A stretch of DNA of 64,000 nucleotides from Longimycelium tulufanense (GCF_014645795.1 NZ_BMMK01000013.1:102867-166866); one strand, 5' to 3'; numbered from the stretch's first letter, positions 19,512 through 28,048 are shown. Program-made: numbers and translations. The notes: generated from the sequence alone by a model not told the origin.

Positions 19512-19618
19512 CGCGGACACCACCCGCCCTCCCAGGGGGGCAAACCCAGTTCCAGCCTACCGATCTTCGCAACCGGACCAAAACGGCTGTCCACAGGGGA
19601 AACGAGTTGTCCACAGGG
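19512..19618 (+). repeat. Copy 1 of a dispersed inverted repeat (about 107 bp)
   Basis: About 80% identical by eye to the reverse complement of 27012-27117. Shared blocks include AACCCAGTTCCAG, TACCGATCTTC and the double CTGTCCACAGGGGAAAC / GTTGTCCACAGGG, which contains sequences resembling actinobacterial DnaA boxes (TTGTCCACA). Both copies lie in non-coding gaps. No transposase or target duplication is seen. Confidence 0.7.
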
Positions 19619-19645
19619 CACGGCGACGGGCTTGCCGGAGCCCGC

Positions 19646-20155
19646 TCACGGCAGGCAGGCTCCTCGTGCAAGGACAGTGCGGATGATCAGGCCGTGGAAC
19701 GGCTTGATCGCGTTGTGGTAGAGGCGTCCCCAGATGTTGTTGTAGGTAACCACGGTCGTGCACACGCCTTCGCGACCCCGGCCGCCCTCCCGGATCGCGA
19801 ACGAAGTACGGAACCTGAGGTGCCTGTCGTCCCGCCCAAGCAGGACCTCACCGTCGGACACCGACAACACGATGAAGGCATCCAGCTCCCGGCCCACCTC
19901 GATCTCGACCTCGGGTGTCGGAGCCCGCGACCCGGTGTGCAGACCGAACGGCCGGACCAGGATATCGCGCACCCGCAACAGGGCACGCACCCAGCCGGGC
20001 GTAGCCGCCAGCGCTCGGCGCGCCAGCTCCGGCGCGGTCATACCCGGCGGGACGGCAACCGAGAAGGCGTCGACATGGTCCGACCGCCCGAGATCGGCCA
20101 GAGCCGCGGTCTGAACCGGATGCGCCTACCTACGCACCCGCGGTCCCGTCGTCAT
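19646..20155 (-). pseudogene. DUF2867-family protein with in-frame amber stop
   Basis: From ATG 20155 (with AGGGTGGG upstream) the frame reads nine codons, meets a TAG at 20126-20128, and then continues open in the same frame for 160 codons. The readthrough product has DUF2867 features: SDHVDAFSVAVPPG, PGWVRALLRVRDILVRPFGL, and a C-terminal TYNNIWGRLYHNAIKPFHGL. An internal ATG at 20041 would give a truncated protein of 131 residues without a ribosome site. The stop could be a real inactivation or a base error. DUF2867 proteins have no settled function. Confidence 0.7.
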
Positions 20156-20223
20156 TCGGCCCACCCTGCCCGGCGGGAAGCGGACGAGCGCCCCGGCACG
20201 CCGGTCGCGCCGGAGCCGGGAAG

Positions 20224-20263
20224 GCCCCGGTCACCCGCCCGTGCCCACACGGGTGACCGGGGC
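20224..20263 (-). terminator. Terminator after the PadR gene
   Basis: GCCCCGGTCACCCG and CGGGTGACCGGGGC form a perfect 14-bp stem with a 12-base loop, about 36 bp downstream of the PadR-family stop. Confidence 0.75.
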
Positions 20264-20298
20264 GTCCCTATCCCTGTTCCCCATTTCCCGGGAAGCGC

Positions 20299-21045
20299 CT
20301 AACGCTCGTCCGGCTCCTCGTCGGTAGCGGCGTCACTGGTCACGTCGTCCTCGGCGAGGATGCGGTACATCGACCGGCGGGTCTCGTCGAGGACCTTGCG
20401 GGCCTCGGTGACCTGCCGCTCGTTCCCCGCGGCCAGCACCTGCATGACCGCCATGAACGTCTGCCGCAACGCGCGCCCGACATCCTGGGTGTCCTCGCGG
20501 ACGTCCTCGGTGAACGCCGCCCACGGCTCACCCAGCTCGTCCCCGTGCTCCTCGACATACTCCCGGCCGGCCGTGGTCAGCTCGAACGCCCGGCGGCCAC
20601 CCTCCTGCTGCACCGGCTGGATCAGGCCCTCGTCCTCGAGCTGCTGCAGCGCGGGGTACACCGAGCCGGAGCTGGGACGCCACATGTTGTCGCTGCGGGC
20701 CTTGATCTCCTGGATGATCTGGTAGCCGTTGCGCGGCTCCTCCGCCAGCAGGACCAGCGCGGCCGCGCGGACGTCCCCGCGCTTACCCCGACGCCGCCCG
20801 CCGAACCCGCGCCCCCAGTGCCCGAACGGCCAACCCGGACCGAACGGCCCGCCCGGGCCCAGGTCGAACGGGTGCTCGTGGTGCGGCGGACGCGGCGGGC
20901 CGTGCCGGTGCCCCGGGCCGTGCCGGTGGTGCTGCCGGGGTCCGCGGCGACCGCCCTCCGTCGCCATACGGAGCCAGCGGTGCGCCTCGCGCCGCAAGTC
21001 TTCGAACGCGTCGCCCGGGAAGGGCGTGGCCTGTGCTGCACCCAT
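20299..21045 (-). CDS. PadR-family transcriptional repressor with His-rich N-terminal tail
   Basis: A 248-residue regulator. Residues about 91-165 are the PadR winged helix (RAAALVLLAEEPRNGYQII, then SGSVYPALQQLEDEGLI). Residues 165-230 form the C-terminal dimerisation helices. Unusually, residues 35-90 are a Gly/His/Pro/Arg-rich tail with repeated His pairs (GHRHGPPRPPHHEH), which could bind a divalent metal or nucleic acid. An ATATAT palindrome in the gene's own upstream region looks like its operator, so it is probably autoregulated. No divergent target gene is adjacent. Ligand unknown. Confidence 0.9.
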   Translation of the reverse strand: MGAAQATPFPGDAFEDLRREAHRWLRMATEGGRRGPRQHHRHGPGHRHGPPRPPHHEHPFDLGPGGPFGPGWPFGHWGRGFGGRRRGKRGDVRAAALVLLAEEPRNGYQIIQEIKARSDNMWRPSSGSVYPALQQLEDEGLIQPVQQEGGRRAFELTTAGREYVEEHGDELGEPWAAFTEDVREDTQDVGRALRQTFMAVMQVLAAGNERQVTEARKVLDETRRSMYRILAEDDVTSDAATDEEPDER

Positions 21046-21108
21046 GAAACCCTCCGATCGTGTCGTGATCCACCTTCGTCCCTACGAAGCTCTGTCGCGA
21101 CACGTTGA

Positions 21109-21118
21109 CGATATATCG
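21109..21118. promoter_or_regulatory. Putative PadR operator
   Basis: CGATATATCG is a perfect 10-bp palindrome, followed by ATAACT, and lies about 63 bp upstream of the padR-like start. PadR-family operators are typically AT-rich dyads of this kind. It is an isolated AT-rich spot in GC-rich DNA. Confidence 0.5.
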
Positions 21119-21152
21119 ATAACTGTCGCCGACACAACCCCCGGGACATGAC

Positions 21153-21199
21153 GAGGGGGCGTTCACAGCCGGGGCCACATCGGCTGTGAACGCCCCCTC
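21153..21199 (-). terminator. Strong terminator after the SCP2-domain gene
   Basis: GAGGGGGCGTTCACAGCC and GGCTGTGAACGCCCCCTC form a perfect 18-bp stem with an 11-base loop, 30 bp downstream of the SCP2-domain stop. Confidence 0.85.
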
Positions 21200-21228
21200 C
21201 GGGTGCCCCCCGGGCTTGAAGGGCGGGG

Positions 21229-21885
21229 TTAGGCGTGTGGGATGTCGAAGAGGCTCATGAAGCCGGCCGCGAAACCCAGGTCTCCGTTGACCTTGAGCTT
21301 CCCGGTCATGAACAGCACCGGGGCCGAGGCGTTGCCGGTCGCGAGCTTGAGGAACTCGGCCGGGCCGAGGGTGACCGTGGCGCGCGCGTCCCGCGTGGTG
21401 CCCTTGTTGATCGAGCACTTCCCGTCCTCGATGACCGCCTCGTACCGGTCCAGGCCGTCCTCGCCCCGGCCACCGGTGATGCGGAAGTGCATGACCGACG
21501 ACGTGGCGCCCGCCTTCTCGGTACGGAAGTGCGTCTCCATCCGCCGGAACACCTCGTCGAGGATGGGTTCGCGCAGCTCCGGAGCACCCATCACGGCCTC
21601 GATCTGGTCCTTGCCGGCACGGGACATCAGGCGCGCGAAGTTCTGCGGGGCCATCCGGGTGAGGTCGAGCGCGGCGCCCCCTTGCGCCAGCCGGGTGATT
21701 GCGGACAGCAGGGCGACGAAGTCGTCCTTGTTGAGCTCCTTGGGGTCAACGGCGCGGGCCACGCTGTCGATGTCCAGATCGGCGATGGTCTCGTCCTCCG
21801 GGCTGAGGCGGCTCAGCGCGTCGACCAGCTCCTTGGGGCCGAGCCGGGTGATGGCGTCGGCCGTGTGGTCCTGGCTCTGCGACAT
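21229..21885 (-). CDS. SCP2 sterol-binding-domain protein
   Basis: A 218-residue protein whose C-terminal half (residues about 105-215) is an SCP2-type lipid-binding domain: VIEDGKCSINKGTTRDARATV and a closing LKVNGDLGFAAGFMSLF. The N-terminal half is helical with no recognised domain. SCP2 proteins bind fatty acyl-CoA or sterols. It is transcribed away from the TetR gene, and their shared upstream region carries the same double operator found between the fabG and thiolase genes, so it is part of that lipid regulon. It has its own strong terminator. Confidence 0.88.
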   Translation of the reverse strand: MSQSQDHTADAITRLGPKELVDALSRLSPEDETIADLDIDSVARAVDPKELNKDDFVALLSAITRLAQGGAALDLTRMAPQNFARLMSRAGKDQIEAVMGAPELREPILDEVFRRMETHFRTEKAGATSSVMHFRITGGRGEDGLDRYEAVIEDGKCSINKGTTRDARATVTLGPAEFLKLATGNASAPVLFMTGKLKVNGDLGFAAGFMSLFDIPHA

Positions 21886-21901
21886 CGGACACCTCCGCTA
21901 C

Positions 21902-21931
21902 CTACTAACGAGTAAGACTACTTCTGAGTAG
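21902..21931. promoter_or_regulatory. TetR-type double operator, copy 1
   Basis: CTACTAACGAGTAAG followed by CTACTTCTGAGTAG: two tandem dyads of CTACT/AGTAG. The same arrangement occurs at 25421-25450. It lies between the divergent SCP2 and tetR genes, as expected for autoregulation. Confidence 0.75.
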
Positions 21932-21987
21932 ATAATGGGGCAAGGGGGACCGTTAACCTTCTACAGACCAGTGTTCGAGGGGGTGTG

Positions 21988-22674
21988 ATGGAGACCGAGC
22001 AGCGGGGCCGCCCGGCCCGCGTCAAGCGGCTGCCACGCGCCGTCCGGGAGCGGCAGATCCTGGACGCGGCGACAGCGGTCTTCTCCCAACGTGGCTACCA
22101 CGCGGCGTCGATGGACGAGGTCGCCGAGGTGGCGGCCATCTCCAAGCCGATGGTGTACGCCTACCTGGGCTCGAAGGAGGAGCTGTTCGCCGCGTGCATC
22201 AAACGGGAGGCGACGCGCCTCACCGAGTCGGTGGGCACCGTCGTCGACCCCAACCTGGCCCCGGAGGAGCAGCTCTGGCGGGGCGTGCTGGCCTTCTTCA
22301 CCTTCGTCGGCGAGCACCGGGACAGCTGGAACGTCCTACACCGGCAGGTCACCTCGGAGGGACACCCCTTCGCCCAGCAGATCGCCGAGGGGCGCAAGCG
22401 GGTGATCGCCCTCATCGGTGCGTTGCTCTCGCAGGCCGCCCAGGCCCAGGGCATGCCCGACTACTTCGTCCCGGAGACCAAACCGATCGCCGCCGCCCTG
22501 GTCGGGGCGGGGGAGTCGCTGGCCGACTGGTGGCTGGACCACCCGGACGAGACCGCCAAGGCCATGGCGTTGCGCCTGATGAACCTGGTCTGGCTGGGCT
22601 TCGGCACCCTGGTGCAGGGCCGTACGTGGCACCCGCCCGCAGGCCCGGCCGACGCCACACCCACGCCGGCCTGA
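21988..22674 (+). CDS. TetR-family regulator of the lipid regulon
   Basis: A 228-residue regulator. The N-terminal HTH is typical TetR: ILDAATAVFSQRGYHAASMD then ISKPMVYAYLGSKEELFAAC. The C-terminal ligand pocket is helical. ATG 21988 (or GTG 21985) follows GAGGGGG. The matching double operators in front of this gene, the SCP2 gene, fabG-maoC and the thiolase make it the probable repressor of all of them, with a fatty acyl-CoA as likely inducer (inference from family members such as FadR/KstR-like TetR proteins). Confidence 0.9.
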   Translation: METEQRGRPARVKRLPRAVRERQILDAATAVFSQRGYHAASMDEVAEVAAISKPMVYAYLGSKEELFAACIKREATRLTESVGTVVDPNLAPEEQLWRGVLAFFTFVGEHRDSWNVLHRQVTSEGHPFAQQIAEGRKRVIALIGALLSQAAQAQGMPDYFVPETKPIAAALVGAGESLADWWLDHPDETAKAMALRLMNLVWLGFGTLVQGRTWHPPAGPADATPTPA

Positions 22675-23236
22675 CAGCCCGACCCGGCCGGTGTTGTGGC
22701 CGGCGTGGGGGAGATGCAGGGAAGCCCGCCGCGCGAGCGCACGCTGTGCGTGAGGGCCGTTCTGGGCCCGAACTGGCGGTGTTCAGCAGGCAGCGCGATT
22801 CACGACATAACGCCTGGGGCCAGGCTCTCGGCCGAACCGGCGCCGGGGCCTGACTCATCCCGGACTCCGAACTTCGGAGAATGCCGAGCCTGCGTCGACC
22901 CGGGACCTGTGCGGCCTTGGCTGGTTGGGCGGGTGTCGGCCAGGGGGATCCCCGGCACTGGTCTCGTTGCGCCAGGCCCGTAATGGTGCTTCCTGGCGCG
23001 TGATTCGGTATGGCGCATGTACGGGCTGCCAGCAGGCCAGGCGAGCGCCACAAGCTGGCTTGCCCCGCCGCCGGCATCCTGAGTGCGCCGGGGCAAGCGT
23101 CAGCAACGGACCACGCCGACACGCGCATGCTCGCGCTCTCCCGACGGCATGGTCATGCGGCCGCCACGGGTGGGCACCCCGTGATGTCGTACCCGGCCCG
23201 TCGTCGGGAACCGACGAGAGGACACATCCGGCCCGG
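22675..23236. other. Gene-free region, 562 bp
   Basis: No frame here looks coding. A hairpin, GCTTGCCCCG (23058) with CGGGGCAAGC (23089), may be a terminator or a small repeat. A short dyad CTCCGAACTTCGGAG lies at 22865-22879. Otherwise nothing recognised. Confidence 0.4.
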
Positions 23237-24079
23237 TCAGGCCGGCTGCACCGACCCCGACAGGTGCGGCTTCCCCTTCTTCGCGTCGTGCACGCCGAAG
23301 GACCAGCCCTCACCCTCCCGGGACGCCCAGAACGCAACTTTCGACGGCAGCAGGATCGGGGTCTTGAACTGCGCATCCACGGTGAACGACGCCGGGAGCC
23401 GTCCCTCGAACGCCGCCAGGCAGTGCGCCTTCGTCCACATCCCGTGCGCGATCGACCGCGGGAACCCGAACGCCTTGGCCGCCAGGTTGTTCATGTGGAT
23501 CGGGTTGATGTCCCCGGACACGGCCGCGTAACGGCGCCCGATGTCGACCGGAACCCGCCACACCGCACTGGCCGGCGGCGGCTCAGCAGCCGCGGAACGC
23601 GACCGCTCCCCACTACCACCACCGCGCCGAAGCATGGTGCCGATCGCCCGGAGCACCAGTTCGTCACCGACGAACACCTCGCTGACCACGTCGAACTGCT
23701 TCCCACGCTCGTGCGGGCGCAGGTCTGCCGCCCGGACCCGGAAGCTCAGCGCCTCCTCGGCACGCACCGGTCGGAACTGCGTGATGGTGTTGCGGATGTG
23801 CACCAGCCCCGGTAGCGGGAACGGGAACGACGGATCCGTCATCAGCTTCACCTGCAACGGGAACGCGAGCACGTTCACGTAGGTCGCCGGCAGTTCGTCC
23901 CGCAGCGTGAATCCGCAGACGCGGTCGTAGTCGGCCAGCCGCTCCACGTCCACCGACACGTCCCGCAGCTCGAGCTCGACGTCGGGCAACTCCCTGCCGT
24001 GCCGGCCGAACCCGGTCAGCACCGCCTTCCGGTACAGCGCGCCGAGATTCGGCGGCGTGGAGAGCGTCTGCGTGCTCAT
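23237..24079 (-). CDS. MaoC-family (R)-specific enoyl-CoA hydratase, HtdX-like
   Basis: A 280-residue double-hotdog protein. The C-terminal hotdog carries the hydratase-2 signature (AVSGDINPIHMNNLAAKAFG with FPRSIAHGMW), whose Asp and His are catalytic. The N-terminal hotdog is the non-catalytic half. It hydrates trans-2-enoyl thioesters to (R)-3-hydroxyacyl forms. ATG 24079 overlaps the fabG stop by one base, so the two are coupled. The pairing FabG-MaoC divergent from a thiolase matches the fabG4-htdX-fadA2 arrangement in mycobacteria. Confidence 0.9.
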   Translation of the reverse strand: MSTQTLSTPPNLGALYRKAVLTGFGRHGRELPDVELELRDVSVDVERLADYDRVCGFTLRDELPATYVNVLAFPLQVKLMTDPSFPFPLPGLVHIRNTITQFRPVRAEEALSFRVRAADLRPHERGKQFDVVSEVFVGDELVLRAIGTMLRRGGGSGERSRSAAAEPPPASAVWRVPVDIGRRYAAVSGDINPIHMNNLAAKAFGFPRSIAHGMWTKAHCLAAFEGRLPASFTVDAQFKTPILLPSKVAFWASREGEGWSFGVHDAKKGKPHLSGSVQPA

Positions 24080-25410
24080 CACGCCCCCAGCAGGCTCTGG
24101 CCGCAGACCCGCACCACGTTGCCGTTCACCCCGGTCGAACCGGGGTTGGCGAACCACGCGATGGTCTCGGCGACGTCCACCGGTAGCCCGCCCTGCGCCA
24201 TGCTGTTCATCCGCCGCCCGGCCTCCCGGACGAAGAGCGGGACGACGGCCGTCATCCTGGTCTCGATGAACCCGGGCGCGACCGCGTTGATCGTGCCGCC
24301 GCGGGCGGCCAGTGTCGGAGCGAGGGAACGCACCATGCCGATCACCCCGGCCTTGGACGTGGCGTAGTTGGCCTGACCCATGTTCCCGGCGATCCCCGCG
24401 ATGGAGGACACCCCGATCAGCCGGCCGCCGGGGCGCAACACCTCGGCGCCGAGCAGCACATCGTTGATCCGCTCCTGTGCGGAGAGATTCACGTTGAGCA
24501 CCGAGTCCCACTGCTGCTCGGACATCTTCGCCAGCGTCTTGTCCCGCGTGATGCCCGCGTTGTGCACCACGACGTCCACGCCGCCGTGTCGCTCCTTCAG
24601 GTACTCGCCGAGCTTTCCGGGCGCGTCCTCGGCCGTGATGTCGAGCTGCACCGTCGAACCGCCGATCCGGTTGGCCACCGCGCTCAGGTCCTGGCCCTGC
24701 GCCGGGATGTCCAGGCACACCACGTGCGCCCCGTCCCGGGCCAGCACCTCGGCGATCGCCTCGCCGATACCCCGCGAGGCACCGGTGACCAGGGCGACCC
24801 TGCCCGCGAGCGGGTGCGCCCAGTCCGCCGGCGTGGTGACCTCGGCGGGGCCGATCCGGACCACCTGTCCGGACACGTAGGCCGACTTGGCCGACAGCAG
24901 GAACCGCACCGTGGACTCGATGCCGCCCTCGGCACCGGCCGAGACGTAGACGAGCTGGGCGGTCGCGCCGCGTCGGAACTCCTTGCCGACCGTCCGGACG
25001 AAACCCTCCAGCGCGCGCTGGGCGGTCGCCTCACGGATGTCGGTGCAGTCCTCCGGCGGCGTGCCGATCACGATCACCCGGCCGCACGTGACGAGGCGGC
25101 GGGCAACCGGATGGAAGAAGTCGTAGAGGCTGCGAAGCCCCGAGCTGTCCGTGATGCTGGTTGCGTCGAAAACGAGCGCGCCGTACCGGGTGCCCTCGTC
25201 GACGGTGGTCTTCGCGTCCACCTGCGCGGACTTCAGGACGCCGAGGACCGCGTCGGCGACCCGGCCCCCACCCGCGACCAGCACCGGACCGGCGACCAGG
25301 GGGTCACCGGGGCGGTAGCGGCGCAGCGGGACCGGGTTGGGCAGGCCGAGCCTCCGCACGAGCTGGCGGCCGACTCGGGACGACGCGAACTGCTGGTACC
25401 GATCTGCCAT
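24079..25410 (-). CDS. fabG: 3-oxoacyl-thioester reductase, FabG4 type
   Basis: A 443-residue short-chain dehydrogenase of the long FabG4 type: an N-terminal non-catalytic Rossmann-like flavodoxin domain (residues 1-200) and a C-terminal SDR domain with the NAD(P) motif TGASRGIG, NAG in VVHNAGITRDK, and catalytic Ser-Tyr-Lys in SSIAGIAG ... ANYATSK. It interconverts 3-oxoacyl and (R)-3-hydroxyacyl-CoA or -ACP. AGGAGG precedes the ATG. The TetR-type double operator lies 11 bp upstream of the start. Confidence 0.93.
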   Translation of the reverse strand: MADRYQQFASSRVGRQLVRRLGLPNPVPLRRYRPGDPLVAGPVLVAGGGRVADAVLGVLKSAQVDAKTTVDEGTRYGALVFDATSITDSSGLRSLYDFFHPVARRLVTCGRVIVIGTPPEDCTDIREATAQRALEGFVRTVGKEFRRGATAQLVYVSAGAEGGIESTVRFLLSAKSAYVSGQVVRIGPAEVTTPADWAHPLAGRVALVTGASRGIGEAIAEVLARDGAHVVCLDIPAQGQDLSAVANRIGGSTVQLDITAEDAPGKLGEYLKERHGGVDVVVHNAGITRDKTLAKMSEQQWDSVLNVNLSAQERINDVLLGAEVLRPGGRLIGVSSIAGIAGNMGQANYATSKAGVIGMVRSLAPTLAARGGTINAVAPGFIETRMTAVVPLFVREAGRRMNSMAQGGLPVDVAETIAWFANPGSTGVNGNVVRVCGQSLLGA

Positions 25411-25420
25411 GTGACGCCTC

Positions 25421-25450
25421 CTACTCGCAAGTAAGCCTACTCTGGAGTAG
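25421..25450. promoter_or_regulatory. TetR-type double operator, copy 2
   Basis: CTACTCGCAAGTAAG then CTACTCTGGAGTAG; the second is a perfect 6-bp dyad with a 2-base centre. It is laid out as at 21902-21931 and is followed by a similar GGGGCAAG tail. It sits between divergent fabG and thiolase genes, so it can control both. Confidence 0.78.
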
Positions 25451-25498
25451 GTTGGGGGCAAGAGGATCCATAGCACAGGATCGTGATGGAGGTCACCG

Positions 25499-26779
25499 AT
25501 GGCCGCGAGTGTTCGCCGGGTGGCGATCGTCGGGGGTAACCGAATCCCGTTCGCCCGCTCCAACGGCCCCTACGCGTCGGCGTCCAACCAGGCCATGCTC
25601 ACCGCGGCCCTGGACGGCCTGGTGAGCCGATTCCACCTGCAGGGTGAACGGATGGGCGAGGTGGTCGCCGGTGCCGTGCTCAAGCACAGCCGCGACTTCA
25701 ACCTCACCCGGGAGTCGGTGCTGGGCACCCAGCTCGACCCGAACACCCCGGCCTACGACATCCAACAGGCGTGCGGCACCGGCCTGCAGGCCGTCATCGC
25801 CGTCGCCAACAAGATCGCGCTGGGCCAGATCGAGTCCGGTATCGCCGGCGGCGTCGACACCACCAGCGACGCGCCGCTGCCCGTCAACGAGGACCTGCGC
25901 CGGATCCTGATCAAGATCAACGCCACCAAGAGCACGGCGGCCCGGCTCCGGCTGCTCGCGAAGATCCGGCCGTGGCACATCATCCCGGCCATCCCGCAGA
26001 ACGCCGAGCCCCGCACCGGGCTGTCCATGGGCGAGCACGCGGCCATCACGGCCGAGCGGTGGGGCATCACCCGGGAAGAGCAGGACGAGCTGACGGTGGC
26101 CAGCCACCACAACCTGGCCGCCGCCTACGACCGCGGCTTCTTCGACGACCTGGTGACGCCGTACCTGGGGCTGGTCCGGGACCAGAACCTGCGCGCGGAC
26201 ACGTCGCTGGAGAAGCTGGCCAAGCTCAAGCCCGTGTTCGGCAAGGGCGAGAACGCCACGATGACGGCCGGCAACTCCACCCCACTGTCCGACGGCGCCT
26301 CGACGGTGCTGCTGGCGAGCGAGAAGTGGGCCAGGGCGCGCAAGCTACCGGTGCTGGCGCACATGACGTTCTGCGAAACCGCCGGCGCGGACTTCGTGCA
26401 TGGCGAGGAGGGTCTGCTGATGGCCCCGGCCTACGCCGTACCGCGCATGCTCGCCCGCGCTGGCGCGGAGCTGAAGGACTTCGATTTCTACGAGATCCAC
26501 GAGGCGTTCGCCTCCCAGGTGCTCTCCACGCTGAAGGCGTGGGAGGACCCGCAGTTCTGCAAGGAACGCCTGGGTCTGGACGGGCCGGTGGGCTCGATCG
26601 ACCGCAGCAAGCTCAATGTCAACGGCGGCTCGCTGGCCGCCGGCCACCCGTTCGCCGCCACCGGTGGGCGGATCGTGGCGAACCTGGCGAAGCTGCTGAA
26701 CGAACGGGGAAGTGGCCGCGGCCTGATTTCGATCTGCGCGGCCGGTGGCCTCGGCGTCACCGCGATCCTGGAGAAGTGA
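25499..26779 (+). CDS. Acetyl-CoA C-acyltransferase (thiolase), FadA2-like
   Basis: A 426-residue thiolase. The nucleophile is Cys92 in IQQACGTGLQA. The other active-site blocks are present: NSTPLSDGAS, FYEIHEAFA, GGSLAAGHPFAATGGR and the final CAAGGLG, whose Cys is the acid/base. It cleaves 3-oxoacyl-CoA or condenses acyl-CoAs. ATG 25499 follows GGAGG. It is divergent from fabG-maoC across the shared operator; with these genes it provides reduction, hydration and thiolysis steps of a fatty-acid pathway. Confidence 0.93.
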   Translation: MAASVRRVAIVGGNRIPFARSNGPYASASNQAMLTAALDGLVSRFHLQGERMGEVVAGAVLKHSRDFNLTRESVLGTQLDPNTPAYDIQQACGTGLQAVIAVANKIALGQIESGIAGGVDTTSDAPLPVNEDLRRILIKINATKSTAARLRLLAKIRPWHIIPAIPQNAEPRTGLSMGEHAAITAERWGITREEQDELTVASHHNLAAAYDRGFFDDLVTPYLGLVRDQNLRADTSLEKLAKLKPVFGKGENATMTAGNSTPLSDGASTVLLASEKWARARKLPVLAHMTFCETAGADFVHGEEGLLMAPAYAVPRMLARAGAELKDFDFYEIHEAFASQVLSTLKAWEDPQFCKERLGLDGPVGSIDRSKLNVNGGSLAAGHPFAATGGRIVANLAKLLNERGSGRGLISICAAGGLGVTAILEK

Positions 26780-26793
26780 CGTAAGAAAGTACG

Positions 26794-26839
26794 CACCTCT
26801 GGGGATTACCGTGCGATCGCACGGTAATCCCCAGAGGTG
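26794..26839 (+). terminator. Perfect 46-bp palindrome, terminator of thiolase gene
   Basis: The 46 bases form one uninterrupted palindrome (23-bp arms, centre GCGATCGC), starting 14 bp after the thiolase stop. Ends are CACCTCTGGGG and CCCCAGAGGTG. It most likely acts as a transcription terminator. Confidence 0.8.
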
Positions 26840-27011
26840 ATCTTGTGGTGGCGACACGCCGGCCGACCCGGAACCCGCGGTCCCCGGCGAACGATCTGCC
26901 TGGGCTACCCGGTTCCCTCCGAAAGCGCTGCAGCCTGTACAAACTCCGCTCGACAGGGACCGGGCGCGCCGACGCGGCAGCTGGGTCGGCCTCCGTTACA
27001 TGCGCCGGACT

Positions 27012-27117
27012 CCCTGTGGATAACCGGTTTCTCCTGTGTACAGTCGTTTTCGCCCACTCGTGAAGATCGGTACGCTGGAACTGGGTTCGCCCCCCGGGAG
27101 GGTGGGCGGTGTCAGCG
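27012..27117 (-). repeat. Copy 2 of the dispersed inverted repeat
   Basis: Reverse-complement match to 19512-19618. The end contains CTGTGGATAACC and CTGTGTACAG where copy 1 has the TTGTCCACAG pair. It lies in the 387-bp gap between the thiolase terminator and the next gene; nothing else is recognised in that gap. Confidence 0.7.
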
Positions 27118-27166
27118 GAAAGGCTGGAGCGCCGCTGCCGACGGCAGGCGAAGCTAGGGTCGACGT

Positions 27167-28048
27167 GTGGGAACTGACAACACGCCAACCGTCGCGGTGT
27201 TGGGCACCGGCATCATGGGGGCCGGCATGGCCCGCAGCATCGCCCGGACCGGCCTGCCACTGCGAGTGTGGAACCGAACCAGGGACAAGGCGGCGCCACT
27301 GGCCGAGCACGGCGCCACCGTCGCGGACAGCCCGGCCGAGGCCGTCGCGGGCGCCGATGTCGTGGTCACCATGCTTTTCGACGCCGTCTCCGTGGCCGAC
27401 ACCATGCGCCCAGTCCTCGGGGCGATGCCCTCGGACACCGTCTGGGCCCAGATGAGCACGGTTGGGCTCGAGGGAACCGCCCAGCTCGCCGACCTGGCCG
27501 CCGAGCACGGCGTCGGTTTCGTCGATGCCCCGGTGCTCGGCACCCGGCAGCCCGCCGAACAAGGCACGCTCGTCGTCCTGGCCTCCGGGCCCGATGCGCT
27601 CCGGGTGCGCGTCGAACCCGTCTTCGACGCTGTCGGGTCACGAACCCTGTGGGTGGACGAGCAGGCGGGATCCGCGAGTCGGCTCAAGCTCGTGCTCAAC
27701 GCGTGGGTGCTGTCCATCACCGCTGGCACCGCGCAGTCGGTGGCGCTTGCCCAGGACCTCGGGCTGAACCCACGCCTGTTCCTGGAAGCAATCGCGGGTG
27801 GCGGTACGGACAGCCCGTACGCGCAGCTCAAGGGCGCAGCGATGATCGAAGGGCGGTTCGAGCCCGCCTTCGCTCTCGAGGGCGCGGTCAAGGATTCCGC
27901 GCTCATCGCGGCGGCGATGCGGGAGGCTGGCACCGACGCCTCCGTCATGACCGCCCTGCACGAGCGATTCCAGTACGCCGCGGAACTCGGCCACACCGGC
28001 GCGGACATGGCAGCCGTCTACCACGCCTTCCGCTCCGTTCAACCTTGA
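27167..28048 (+). CDS. NAD(P)-dependent beta-hydroxyacid dehydrogenase (HIBADH family)
   Basis: A 293-residue 3-hydroxyisobutyrate dehydrogenase-like enzyme. The N-terminal dinucleotide fold has VAVLGTGIMGAGMARSIA, the substrate-side loop is FVDAPVLGTRQPAEQGTL (the usual signature, with G.R in place of the common GG), and the catalytic Lys is in ASRLKLVLNAW. The C-terminal domain is all-helical. It starts at GTG 27167. Oxidises a small beta-hydroxyacid or reduces a semialdehyde; the exact substrate is unknown. Confidence 0.88.
   Translation: MGTDNTPTVAVLGTGIMGAGMARSIARTGLPLRVWNRTRDKAAPLAEHGATVADSPAEAVAGADVVVTMLFDAVSVADTMRPVLGAMPSDTVWAQMSTVGLEGTAQLADLAAEHGVGFVDAPVLGTRQPAEQGTLVVLASGPDALRVRVEPVFDAVGSRTLWVDEQAGSASRLKLVLNAWVLSITAGTAQSVALAQDLGLNPRLFLEAIAGGGTDSPYAQLKGAAMIEGRFEPAFALEGAVKDSALIAAAMREAGTDASVMTALHERFQYAAELGHTGADMAAVYHAFRSVQP

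Noticed and set aside
22865..22879. Small palindrome CTCCGAACTTCGGAG
   Set aside because: Not near a gene start, short, and expected occasionally by chance.
23237..24718. Extended start for the MaoC protein at 24718
   Set aside because: The extension overlaps the fabG coding sequence in another frame; ATG 24079 with the overlapping stop gives the normal family length.
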